From: Lachnospiraceae bacterium
GTDB lineage: Bacteria > Bacillota > Clostridia > Lachnospirales > Lachnospiraceae
Reading direction: 5' to 3'
Length of the DNA: 20,420 bases
NCBI GenBank assembly: GCA_003488965.1
Contig: DNJW01000315.1
Location: 2,934-23,353 of the forward strand
Below are positions 1-6,484 of this stretch, piece by piece. The notes under the pieces were generated by a model, which was not told the origin of the DNA, ran no database searches, and was given only the letters and a program-made list of their open reading frames with translations. The position numbers and the translations under genes were made by a program. How positions within the stretch are numbered: position 1 is the stretch's first letter; each line of letters starts with the position of its first letter.

Positions 1-1171
1 TATTTTTATAATTTTTATCTCTGATTATTTCTATATCCTTTGAATCCCATCCGTTTTCTGTCAATTCTCGATATATCTCAATTAGTGTAGCATATTCAAA
101 TGCCTTGCCGCTTAAAACTGTATTTGTTATTCTTTTATCCGCAGTCGGACCGTATATTTCCGCTTGCGGATTTTCCATATTTAAGAAAGGCATCAGATTG
201 TCCGCAGTCAATATTTTATTAACTTCTACCGCAATTGCCTCAGCTAATTTTACTGGAACTGCATTTCCAATCTGTCTATATTTGCTGTCTAAATCACCAC
301 AAAATTGCATTCCTGCTGGAAATGTCTGTATTGCTGCAGCTTCTTTGTAACTTAACCTTCTATAATTACCAACAAATCTAAACTTATCTACATCTTCAAA
401 CTCCATTCCATCAGAATCGGGACTTAATGGAACTTGTTTTGCCATTGCCGGAATTGTAAACGAAACATCTTCATAATCCCTTTGTCTGTTTCTTGACATA
501 TATCTAGAAGAAAATGCAGACTGACACACATCATTCATATCTACTGGTCCTAAATCTTTCAATACTTCTCCTAAGGTAACTGTTTTAGGATCTCCAGAAG
601 GAAATATGTATGCGCCTCCATTACTGATTTCATTCTTAATACCAATAAAAATAACTCTCATTCTATCTTGTGGGACACCATAATTTTTTGCATTTACAGT
701 GGGGGCTGACATCGTATATCCCAATTCAGAAAAATCTTCAATAATCTTATCAAAAACAGCCCCATCTCCTAATGTTTTAATTCCTATCACATTCTCTGCA
801 ACAATTACTTTAGGTTTTTTTATTTTAACCATTTCCACAAAATGTCTATATAGTACATTTCTCGTATCATCAACTTGTCTAGGTCCTGCAAGTGAAAAAC
901 CCTGGCATGGAAATCCCCCCAAAATCACATCAACCTTTATTCCTGATAATACTGTATTTAAATCTATCTTCGAAATATCCCCACACTTGATAATAGTACA
1001 TTCCTCATCAGGTTTTCTAGTCCCATCCTCATAATAATTTGCCCACCTCTCATATGTATCGCAGGCATCTTGCGAAAAATCATTAGCCCAAAGTATTTGA
1101 AATCCCTTGTTACAGAATCCCATATCCAGCCCACCGGCTCCTGAAAACATTGATATTACTTTAAAACTCAT
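1..1171 (-). CDS. DNA (cytosine-5-)-methyltransferase, Dcm family (3' end outside the window)
   Basis: This would methylate C5 of cytosine in a specific DNA site, using S-adenosylmethionine. 390 residues are visible and the frame is still open at the left edge, so the C-terminus is missing. The conserved C5-MTase motifs appear in order: motif I with FSGAGGLDMGF near residues 9-19, motif IV with GGFPCQGFS (catalytic Cys about 89), motif VI with AENV (about 125-128), motif VIII with QDRMRVIFIGI (about 168-178), and motif X with GNAVPVKLAEAIA (about 302-314). The stretch between VIII and IX would be the target recognition region. About 70 further residues follow motif X, which is longer than a minimal enzyme. 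The ATG has a GGAGG 8 bases upstream. The gene is clearly AT-richer than guaA and later genes, suggesting transfer. No restriction endonuclease is visible; one could lie to the left, or this could be an orphan or phage-borne methylase. The family is certain; the recognition site is unknown. Confidence 0.93.
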   Translation of the reverse strand, partial: MSFKVISMFSGAGGLDMGFCNKGFQILWANDFSQDACDTYERWANYYEDGTRKPDEECTIIKCGDISKIDLNTVLSGIKVDVILGGFPCQGFSLAGPRQVDDTRNVLYRHFVEMVKIKKPKVIVAENVIGIKTLGDGAVFDKIIEDFSELGYTMSAPTVNAKNYGVPQDRMRVIFIGIKNEISNGGAYIFPSGDPKTVTLGEVLKDLGPVDMNDVCQSAFSSRYMSRNRQRDYEDVSFTIPAMAKQVPLSPDSDGMEFEDVDKFRFVGNYRRLSYKEAAAIQTFPAGMQFCGDLDSKYRQIGNAVPVKLAEAIAVEVNKILTADNLMPFLNMENPQAEIYGPTADKRITNTVLSGKAFEYATLIEIYRELTENGWDSKDIEIIRDKNYKN

Positions 1172-1192
1172 TTTGATAACCTCCATTTTCCT

Positions 1193-1210
1193 ATGATTCC
1201 TTTGAATCAT
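1193..1210. repeat. Short perfect dyad (ATGATTC-CTTT-GAATCAT) ahead of the methyltransferase
   Basis: A 7-bp perfect inverted repeat with a 4-base spacer lies between the small upstream gene and the ribosome-binding site of the methyltransferase. It could be a small RNA hairpin or a protein-binding dyad. No U-tract follows it, so it is not a clear terminator. Confidence 0.4.
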
Positions 1211-1221
1211 TCGAATGTATA

Positions 1222-1602
1222 TTATTCTACACTAGCATTTGTACCTAAATTAACACTGATTGCTTCATTCACATATTTTTGTTGAAACAATGTCTTTAAT
1301 AAGTATATATCACCATAATTTAACTGCGGGAAAAAGAACACCTTACTATCTCCCACCTCCACTATTGGTGAATAATGTTTACGCAAGATAGTTAAATTTG
1401 ACAACACATTCATAAGTACATTTTTGTCTTCCTCTTTAACATTAAATACAACTAGTTTACTCTTATTAATAAGTTCAATATATTTCCCTATGTCTTCAAT
1501 ATCTAAAACACATTCGGCAGCGTGCTTCTTTTTGTCAAAAAAACAAACCTTAAATAGTAAATTTGATTCTAAGGCATTATATCCCTGTATACTTTTCATC
1601 AT
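1222..1602 (-). CDS. Small protein of unknown function upstream of the methyltransferase
   Basis: This 126-residue protein was not recognised. The start chosen is the ATG at 1602, because a good AAAGGAGG sits 8 bases before it and the promoter -10 lies only about 20 bases further upstream. The frame is open back to 1710, but that longer version would begin upstream of the promoter. The protein begins MMKSIQGYNALES, is rich in Leu, Val, Lys and Asn, and shows no signal peptide or membrane segment. It looks like a compact alternating alpha/beta soluble protein. The methyltransferase follows in the same direction after about 50 bases, so the two are probably co-transcribed. A partner or regulator of the methylase or a phage or ICE accessory protein are possibilities, but nothing in the sequence decides this. 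Its codon use is AT-rich like the methylase. Confidence 0.7.
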   Translation of the reverse strand: MMKSIQGYNALESNLLFKVCFFDKKKHAAECVLDIEDIGKYIELINKSKLVVFNVKEEDKNVLMNVLSNLTILRKHYSPIVEVGDSKVFFFPQLNYGDIYLLKTLFQQKYVNEAISVNLGTNASVE

Positions 1603-1624
1603 AAACATTACCTCCTTTATTCGT

Positions 1625-1653
1625 ATTATAGAACATACGTTTTGTTTTTGCAA
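1625..1653 (-). promoter_or_regulatory. Promoter of the small gene/methyltransferase pair with an embedded LexA-box-like site
   Basis: Read on the minus strand, the -35 TTGCAA (1648-1653) and -10 TATAAT (1625-1630) are separated by exactly 17 bases. The bases next to the -10 (1631-1642, plus strand GAACATACGTTT) fit the core GAAC-RNRY-GTTY of the Gram-positive LexA (DinR) box, with only the outermost C on each side missing. A repressor bound there would block the promoter. The promoter is well supported; the SOS link is inference. Confidence 0.65.
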
Positions 1654-1819
1654 TAGTAATACAAAAAAAGACTTATAGCTCTTAAAATATGTATAATCAT
1701 TATATTGCACATTCTATAACTATAATTGCAACTAAGTATGGATTGCCTTAATCCTTTTGTCATCTGGTAATCTACTTTATACAAAAATTATTGTCATTTG
1801 ATTGCCACTCAACCAAAAG

Positions 1820-1859
1820 TGAGCCAATAAACGCCGTAGATTCAGCATTTCTTGGCTCA
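1820..1859 (-). terminator. Probable guaA terminator
   Basis: An 8-bp perfect stem (TGAGCCAA with TTGGCTCA) lies 7 bases past the guaA stop and is followed on the minus strand by CTTTTGG. The loop is long, about 24 bases, with some inner pairing. It is a fair but not textbook Rho-independent terminator. The 166 bases between it and the promoter at 1653 show nothing else I can support. Confidence 0.5.
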
Positions 1860-1865
1860 TGCACT

Positions 1866-3158
1866 TTACTCCCACTCAATCGTAGCCGTAGGCTTCGGAC
1901 TCAAGTCATAGCATACCCTATTCACATTAGGCACTTCTTTCATAATCCTGTCGGTAATCTTCATAAGCACCGGCCAGTCCACCTGTTCCACTGTAGCGCT
2001 CATCGCATCCACCGTGTTCACCGCCCGTATAATTACCGGATATTCAAAGCACCTGGCGTGATTCCGCACTCCCACTGACTTAAAATCAGGCACTGCGGTA
2101 AAATACTGCCATACCTTCTTATCCAGCCCCGCAATCGCAAATTCCTCTCTCAAAATAGCATCCGACTCCCTCACCGCTTCCAGACGCTCCTTTGTAATAG
2201 CTCCCAGACATCTTACGCCCAGTCCCGGTCCAGGGAAGGGCTGGCGGTATACCATTTCCCTGGGAAGTCCCAGTTCCAGTCCGCAGGAACGCACCTCGTC
2301 CTTAAACAGATAATACAGTGGTTCCACCAAAGAAAATTTCAAATCTTCCGGCAGTCCTCCCACATTGTGATGGGATTTTACCATCTTCGCTGTTTTCGTT
2401 CCCGACTCAATAATATCCGGATAAATCGTTCCCTGTGCCAGAAAATCAATTCCTTCCAGCTTGCGTGCTTCTTCCTCAAATACACGGATAAACTCTGCTC
2501 CGATAATCTTCCTCTTCTGCTCCGGGTCCGCTACTCCCGCCAGTTTTCCTAAGAACCGTTCTTCCGCATCTACATAAATCAGATTCGCATCCATCTGGTT
2601 TTTAAACACCTCTATTACGCTTTCCGACTCTCCCTTGCGCATCAGTCCGTGATTTACATGGACACAGACCAGCTGTTTTCCAATGGCTTTTATCAGCAAA
2701 GCTGCTACTACCGAACTGTCCACGCCTCCCGATAATGCCAAAAGAACCTTCTTGTCTCCCACCTGTCTGCGCACCAGTTCTATCTGATCTTCAATAAAAT
2801 TCTTCATATTCCAGTTTGCTTCCGCTTTGCATGTATCGAACACAAATTCCTTAAGCTTGTCCTCTCCCGGCATTGCATCCAGTTTCTGGGAACACTTCGA
2901 CGTAGGATGGTCAATGGACATCATAGGATATCCCATATCATACAATTCCGGCCGCACTTCTACGGGTGTTCCGTCCACAATCCGGTTTTCTCCCCCAAAC
3001 AGAATAATCCCTTTCAAATTTCCTGACTTCTTCAGACTTTCCGCCGTAACATCATGAGGATAAATCTCGCTGTAAACCCCTAATGCACGGATTGCTCTTG
3101 CCAGTTCCGTATTTTTTGTGCTTCCCATATCCAAAACTGCTATCATATCCTGTTTCAT
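1866..3158 (-). CDS. guaA: GMP synthase with a shortened glutaminase domain that lacks its catalytic residues
   Basis: It would convert XMP, ATP and an ammonia donor to GMP, the last step of guanine nucleotide synthesis. The protein is 430 residues against roughly 510-525 usually. The C-terminal two thirds are canonical: P-loop SGGVDSS (143-149), KRKIIG, AQGTIYPD, KSHHNVGGLP, PFPGPGLGVR, and the closing KPTATIEWE. The N-terminal class I amidotransferase domain is only about 117 residues instead of about 195. It keeps the first strand (IAVLDMGS) and an ILFGGEN loop. However, the usual nucleophile-elbow motif (G-C-YG-Q) and the GVQFHPE motif are absent, with SIDHPTSKCS where the elbow would lie. 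The start is real: GGAGG is 6 bases before the ATG, so this is not a fragment or a missed 5' end. The enzyme would have to use free ammonia or a glutaminase supplied in trans. No purine riboswitch was recognised upstream. Confidence 0.95.
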   Translation of the reverse strand: MKQDMIAVLDMGSTKNTELARAIRALGVYSEIYPHDVTAESLKKSGNLKGIILFGGENRIVDGTPVEVRPELYDMGYPMMSIDHPTSKCSQKLDAMPGEDKLKEFVFDTCKAEANWNMKNFIEDQIELVRRQVGDKKVLLALSGGVDSSVVAALLIKAIGKQLVCVHVNHGLMRKGESESVIEVFKNQMDANLIYVDAEERFLGKLAGVADPEQKRKIIGAEFIRVFEEEARKLEGIDFLAQGTIYPDIIESGTKTAKMVKSHHNVGGLPEDLKFSLVEPLYYLFKDEVRSCGLELGLPREMVYRQPFPGPGLGVRCLGAITKERLEAVRESDAILREEFAIAGLDKKVWQYFTAVPDFKSVGVRNHARCFEYPVIIRAVNTVDAMSATVEQVDWPVLMKITDRIMKEVPNVNRVCYDLSPKPTATIEWE

Positions 3159-3300
3159 TCCATTCCTCCTATTTTCCTATGTCATTTCTGCTTCCGGTAT
3201 TTCTATTTCCTGCCGGAAACTGCGTATTACGGATATTATAGCATCCTCCCCCTATACCTGACAATCCGCAATCCGTCAATTTTTCTGCCACCCATGACAG

Positions 3301-3453
3301 TCCAACATTGCATGTCCCTTATTTCCGGCCCGGACGGCAACGGTATCTGCCCTCTTTTGTTTAGAAACATCCCATCCAAAATTTTGCACAAAAAAACGGA
3401 CTGACTGACAAGGGCGGATACCGAAGCGGGCAGGAGGGACATGCAATACTGGA
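3301..3453. repeat. Long imperfect palindrome between guaA and the ABC-F gene
   Basis: The outer arms are 3301-3319 and 3435-3453, complementary at 17 of 19 positions, including 13 perfect bases (AGGGACATGCAAT at 3435-3447). Nested inside is a second pair, 3341-3353 with 3411-3423, matching at 12 of 13 positions (CGGTATCTGCCCT type). The centre is A/T-rich. The whole stretch could fold into one 153-nt hairpin with internal loops on either strand. CTGCCAC occurs in direct orientation just outside each end (3285-3291 and 3459-3465). It starts 3 bases past the ABC-F stop codon. It may be a non-autonomous miniature element, a structured RNA, or a terminator/processing hairpin for the ABC-F message. 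No U-run follows it. The gap 3159-3300 on its guaA side shows nothing else. Confidence 0.6.
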
Positions 3454-3455
3454 CG

Positions 3456-4997
3456 TTACTGCCACTCTATTATCCCTGTGCCAATCCGTTCCCCAAACCG
3501 CACATCATGCTCCACAACCAGCATGGTCGGCCTGCAGTCCAGCAGCAGCTTCTCTATCTGCATCCGCGAAAATACATCAATATAATTCAAAGGTTCATCC
3601 CAGACATATAAATGCGCCGGCGTCAACAGACTTGCCGCAATCAGCACCTTTTTCTTCTGGCCCTCCGAAAAATCCTCCATATTTTTCCCGAACTGCACTC
3701 TTTCCAAATCCAGCTGCCGCAGGATTGCACAAAACAAACTTTCATCCAACTGCCGTTTTCTGCAGAAATCTTTTATCTTTCCATATAAAAAGGACGTATC
3801 CTGACTGATATAAGAAATTACCAGCCCAGAGACTGTCTGGAGGCTTCCCGTTTCTATCACTTCCGTCTTCTCTTCCTCGTTTTCTCCCTTCCATCCTGCT
3901 CTTTTTAAAACAGCCTTTATAAGGCTGGACTTTCCGCATCCGTTTGTTCCCTTTACCAATATCCGGTCTCCCTGATTCACCTCAAAGCTTAAGTTCTTAA
4001 ACAGAAATTTATCCCCTTCCTTGTATTTTATCCCATAGCCATTGGCGGTAATCAGTCTCTTTTTAAAATGTTCCATGGGCATCATCTTTAACTCCGCCGG
4101 ACACTCAATATCCTGAAGCAGTCCCTCCTTTTCCTCAATCTCCCTATCAATACGGTTTTTCATCTGCGTCACCCGGCTTTGCATCTTTTTCGTTTTGGCA
4201 CCGATATAAGGTCTTGCGCCATTGCCCCAGTCATGATCCTTTACCGGATCATGGCCTATCTTCATGCTCTCATTTTTTTCCGCCCAGCGGTTTGCCCGTT
4301 CCGATGCCGTTTTCAATTTGGAAATTTCCCTCTTGTGCTTTTCGTTTTCCATTTTTGCAAAAGCATCTTTCCGGCTCTTATTTTCCCACCAGCTGGAAAA
4401 ATTGCCCGCCTGAACCTCAATCGTCTGCCGGTTCAGTGCCAGAATATGGTCCACGCATGCGTCCAGGAAATCCCGGTCATGGGATACCAGAATAAACCCT
4501 TTTTTGCCTGCCAGATATTCCTTGACTATTTCTCTGGATTCCCGGTCCAGATGATTGGTAGGCTCGTCAATGAGCAGGAAATCATTTTCGCCGGAAAACA
4601 GCACTGCCAGCATCACCTTGACCCGCTCTCCAAAACTTAATGTTCCGAACGACCGGTACAGTACCTCTGCATCCAATCCCAACTGGCTCAATTCACAAAT
4701 AATTCTCCACTGCTCCGTCCCCTCTTTCCATTCCTCTACAAATTCTGTTGCAGAACGGGTCAAATACTCACTTTTTACCGGATAAGGGAAATAATCGAAT
4801 ACCATGTTTGTACTGATAGAACCTCTGTACTCGTATTTGCCCATCAGCAGATTCAAAAAAGTTGTTTTTCCCTTCCCGTTCCTTCCAATAAATCCAAGTT
4901 TCCAATCCGTATCAATGGAAAACGATACTTCTTCAAAAATGTTGTCAAAACTCCCGTCATAATAAAAAGTGAGGTTATTTACGTTTATCTGTGCCAC
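3456..4997 (-). CDS. ABC-F ribosomal protection protein, Lsa/Vga-like
   Basis: This is a soluble tandem-ATPase ABC-F protein without membrane segments. Members of the Lsa/Vga/CplR branch bind the ribosomal E site and displace lincosamides, streptogramin A and pleuromutilins. Counting from the upstream ATG at 5003, the first NBD has Walker A GRNGKGKT (40-47), signature LSFGE (122-126), Walker B LLIDEPTNHLD (143-153) and the SHDRDF switch His. A charged coiled-coil linker spans about 200-310. The second NBD has Walker A GTNGCGKS (352-359), signature FSEGQ (445-449), Walker B VWDEP and VEHD. The GTG at 4997 is preferred, because AAGGAGG is 7 bases before it but only 1 base before the ATG at 5003. 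This gives 513 residues. The NWKLG/DWKLG-type start of NBD1 (DTDWKLGFIGRNG) is typical of the Lsa branch. Resistance is inferred; a housekeeping ABC-F role is the alternative. Confidence 0.88.
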   Translation of the reverse strand: MAQINVNNLTFYYDGSFDNIFEEVSFSIDTDWKLGFIGRNGKGKTTFLNLLMGKYEYRGSISTNMVFDYFPYPVKSEYLTRSATEFVEEWKEGTEQWRIICELSQLGLDAEVLYRSFGTLSFGERVKVMLAVLFSGENDFLLIDEPTNHLDRESREIVKEYLAGKKGFILVSHDRDFLDACVDHILALNRQTIEVQAGNFSSWWENKSRKDAFAKMENEKHKREISKLKTASERANRWAEKNESMKIGHDPVKDHDWGNGARPYIGAKTKKMQSRVTQMKNRIDREIEEKEGLLQDIECPAELKMMPMEHFKKRLITANGYGIKYKEGDKFLFKNLSFEVNQGDRILVKGTNGCGKSSLIKAVLKRAGWKGENEEEKTEVIETGSLQTVSGLVISYISQDTSFLYGKIKDFCRKRQLDESLFCAILRQLDLERVQFGKNMEDFSEGQKKKVLIAASLLTPAHLYVWDEPLNYIDVFSRMQIEKLLLDCRPTMLVVEHDVRFGERIGTGIIEWQ

Positions 4998-5003
4998 TTT
5001 CAT

Positions 5004-5275
5004 TCCTCCTTACAGCGTTGCCTAAGGAATCTATGCCCGTAAAATAACCTCAAATTATATATTTTTTATAGAAGATGAATTTTTCTACACACAAAAAGAG
5101 AGGATATAAGAGCATAATCCACCTTTGGCAACATAAAAAAAGTTTGCCCAGCAGCAGACTCAAAAAAATACAAAGCATTTTTTCCTGGCAGTTTGCAACG
5201 CTGCGGCAATTTCCTATTATATGTTCTCAAAAGTTAGATTATCTCCGCATCTTTTCACCTCTCTCATTTTTTCTG
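5004..5275 (-). promoter_or_regulatory. Long 5' leader of the ABC-F gene, possible attenuator with a 3-codon leader ORF
   Basis: About 270 bases separate the predicted transcription start from the ABC-F start. At 5250-5239 a complete mini-ORF reads ATG CGG AGA TAA (Met-Arg-Arg), with a good GAGAGGTG ribosome-binding sequence 7 bases upstream. Further on, 5195-5203 (CAGCGTTGC in the transcript) can pair perfectly over 9 bases with GCAACGCTG at 5013-5021, which lies directly against the ABC-F Shine-Dalgarno. Known ARE-type ABC-F genes are often controlled by drug-induced stalling on a leader peptide, so such a switch is plausible here. I could not find one clean terminator hairpin. Confidence 0.45.
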
Positions 5276-5280
5276 CATCT

Positions 5281-5310
5281 ATTATATGGCAGTGCCAGCA
5301 CTTTTGTCAA
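5281..5310 (-). promoter_or_regulatory. Promoter of the ABC-F gene with a dyad in its spacer
   Basis: Minus strand: -35 TTGACA (5305-5310), 18-base spacer, -10 TATAAT (5281-5286). The spacer contains AGTGC-TG-GCACT, a 5-bp dyad at the spot where a repressor could sit. The promoter lies about 20 bases beyond the reverse transcriptase stop codon, so the ABC-F gene has its own start rather than depending on the retron-like operon. Confidence 0.75.
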
Positions 5311-5333
5311 TTAAAAAAGTTGGTCCGGCAGCG

Positions 5334-6389
5334 TTACTGTTCATCTGCAAACAGTCTGTCCAGCTCTTCTAACAATCTCTTTCCCTCAGCCGGTTCGACC
5401 ATATTCACAAAATATGCCTTTCCATACAGATAGCCCATAAAATTGGATTTCCCCTTATTTCCTGTTCTTTCCAGATGGTCCTGGATTCCATATTTATTGC
5501 AGTAATAGATTTCCTGCCGCAGTTTTCTTTTATATGAATTCTGCACCCTGATACCGTTGGTAATATTCAGCCCCATAACCAGCTTCTGGTCCTTTTCCGC
5601 CATCAGTTTTGTTTTGTTTTTATTTAAGCGAAATCCATGCTTCGAAAGGATTCCTTCTATTTCCTCATCCAGCTGCTGCAGCTCTTCCGTATCGGAAGAA
5701 AAAAACATGTCGTCCGCATATCTGCTGTATCGGATTTCTCTGCCCTGCAGCGACTCCAATATCTCCAAATCCGTATTCTGGAATATCAGGTTTGCCAGAT
5801 AAGGACTGCTTGGCGCCCCATGAGGCAAATACCGATATTCTTCCGAAGCCTCTTCCTCTTCCGTTCTGCCCTTGACCTGATACAGCATATCAGACGAAAA
5901 AGTACATATGGCGGCCAGTTCTCCGGCTGCCGATGGAGAGTAGCCCATAGCGCTGAATATTTTTTCCACCATTCCTTTTGTTATTGAAGGAAAAAAGTTT
6001 TTAATATCCAGCCGTAAAATTCTTTTCTTTCCCGCATGCACTTTTGCATTGGATACAATAGACCTGCCCTTTACGTAGCCATGTATCCAGCCGCCCAGTT
6101 CCTCGCCTTCCAGTATATTCTTTACAATCCATCTTTGCCGTTTCTTAATACTGACACTGGGTGCCTCAATGATTCTCGCTTTCTTTCTTGTTCCGGCATT
6201 AAAGGTATGGTAGCCATCCCTTTTAATGCCCTCCATCCTTAACACCTTATCTACATGGTCTGCGTCAAACAATACCGGTTTATTCTTTTCCAGCAGTTTC
6301 CGGGCATAGGTGCAGCAGGCGGTGATAAAGGCTTCCTCTTTATTATTTTTTCTTAATTCTTCTTCCAGCCGTATAATATATTCATTCAT
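5334..6389 (-). CDS. Retron-type reverse transcriptase
   Basis: It would copy part of a structured RNA into single-stranded DNA. From the TTG at 6398, where the frame could also begin, there are 354 residues; the ATG at 6389 gives 351. RT motifs are in order: NAGTRKKARIIEAP (67-80), GYVKGRSIVSNAKVH with the NAxxH signature seen in retron RTs (108-121), LRLDIKNFFPSI with the first catalytic Asp (131), LPHGAPSSPYLANL (191-204), YSRYADD with the catalytic pair (224-230), GFRLNKNKTKL, and VMGLNIT at the place of the retron VTG motif (274-280). The C-terminus (MGYLYGKAYF) matches the retron thumb region. There is no maturase, HNH or integrase domain, which argues against a group II intron. No good Shine-Dalgarno is seen, and translation may depend on the flanking RNA structure. 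It follows the winged-helix gene in one operon. Confidence 0.9.
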   Translation of the reverse strand: MNEYIIRLEEELRKNNKEEAFITACCTYARKLLEKNKPVLFDADHVDKVLRMEGIKRDGYHTFNAGTRKKARIIEAPSVSIKKRQRWIVKNILEGEELGGWIHGYVKGRSIVSNAKVHAGKKRILRLDIKNFFPSITKGMVEKIFSAMGYSPSAAGELAAICTFSSDMLYQVKGRTEEEEASEEYRYLPHGAPSSPYLANLIFQNTDLEILESLQGREIRYSRYADDMFFSSDTEELQQLDEEIEGILSKHGFRLNKNKTKLMAEKDQKLVMGLNITNGIRVQNSYKRKLRQEIYYCNKYGIQDHLERTGNKGKSNFMGYLYGKAYFVNMVEPAEGKRLLEELDRLFADEQ

Positions 6390-6397
6390 TTGTTTCA

Positions 6398-6482
6398 AAG
6401 GCAGCTACGCTCCGTACGTATATTATAGTTAGTACCGTTCATTGACTGAGGCGACTCGCACTCTGTTCCTACTAGCTGCCTT
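6398..6482 (-). ncRNA. Candidate retron msr/msd RNA bounded by an a1/a2 inverted repeat
   Basis: The only gap in the cassette is 85 nt. It is bounded by a perfect 10-bp inverted repeat, AAGGCAGCTA (6482-6473 on the minus strand) and TAGCTGCCTT (6407-6398). The first arm starts 2 bases after the winged-helix stop codon and the second ends 8 bases before the RT ATG. This matches where retron a1/a2 repeats sit. Inside, GAG-U-GCG-AGU-CGC-CUC forms a tight hairpin, as in an msr. The rest is A/U-rich and only weakly paired. At 85 nt it is shorter than described retron RNAs, so it may be only part of the RNA, or a structured spacer. An internal TATAAT could also act as a -10. Confidence 0.4.
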
Positions 6483-6484
6483 CT

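Noticed and set aside
1805..1879. CCACTCAA direct repeats as a proven att site pair
   Set aside because: Eight bases, 67 bp apart, can occur by chance, and no second copy at a far element end can be seen.
1866..3158. guaA as a frameshifted or 5'-truncated pseudogene
   Set aside because: The shortened reading frame has its own ribosome-binding site, starts with the normal first strand of the glutaminase domain, and stays in frame through the junction.
3159..3300. Purine riboswitch in front of guaA
   Set aside because: The conserved loop and junction sequences of guanine riboswitches were looked for on the minus strand and not seen.
3236..3442. Small minus-strand open frame (68 codons) between guaA and the ABC-F gene
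   Set aside because: It lies mostly inside the long palindrome, has no good ribosome-binding site and an implausible composition.
5334..6389. Reverse transcriptase as part of a diversity-generating retroelement or group II intron
   Set aside because: No template/variable repeat pair was found by eye, the motif-4 sequence is LPHGAPSSP rather than the DGR type, and there is no maturase/endonuclease domain or intron-like RNA around it.
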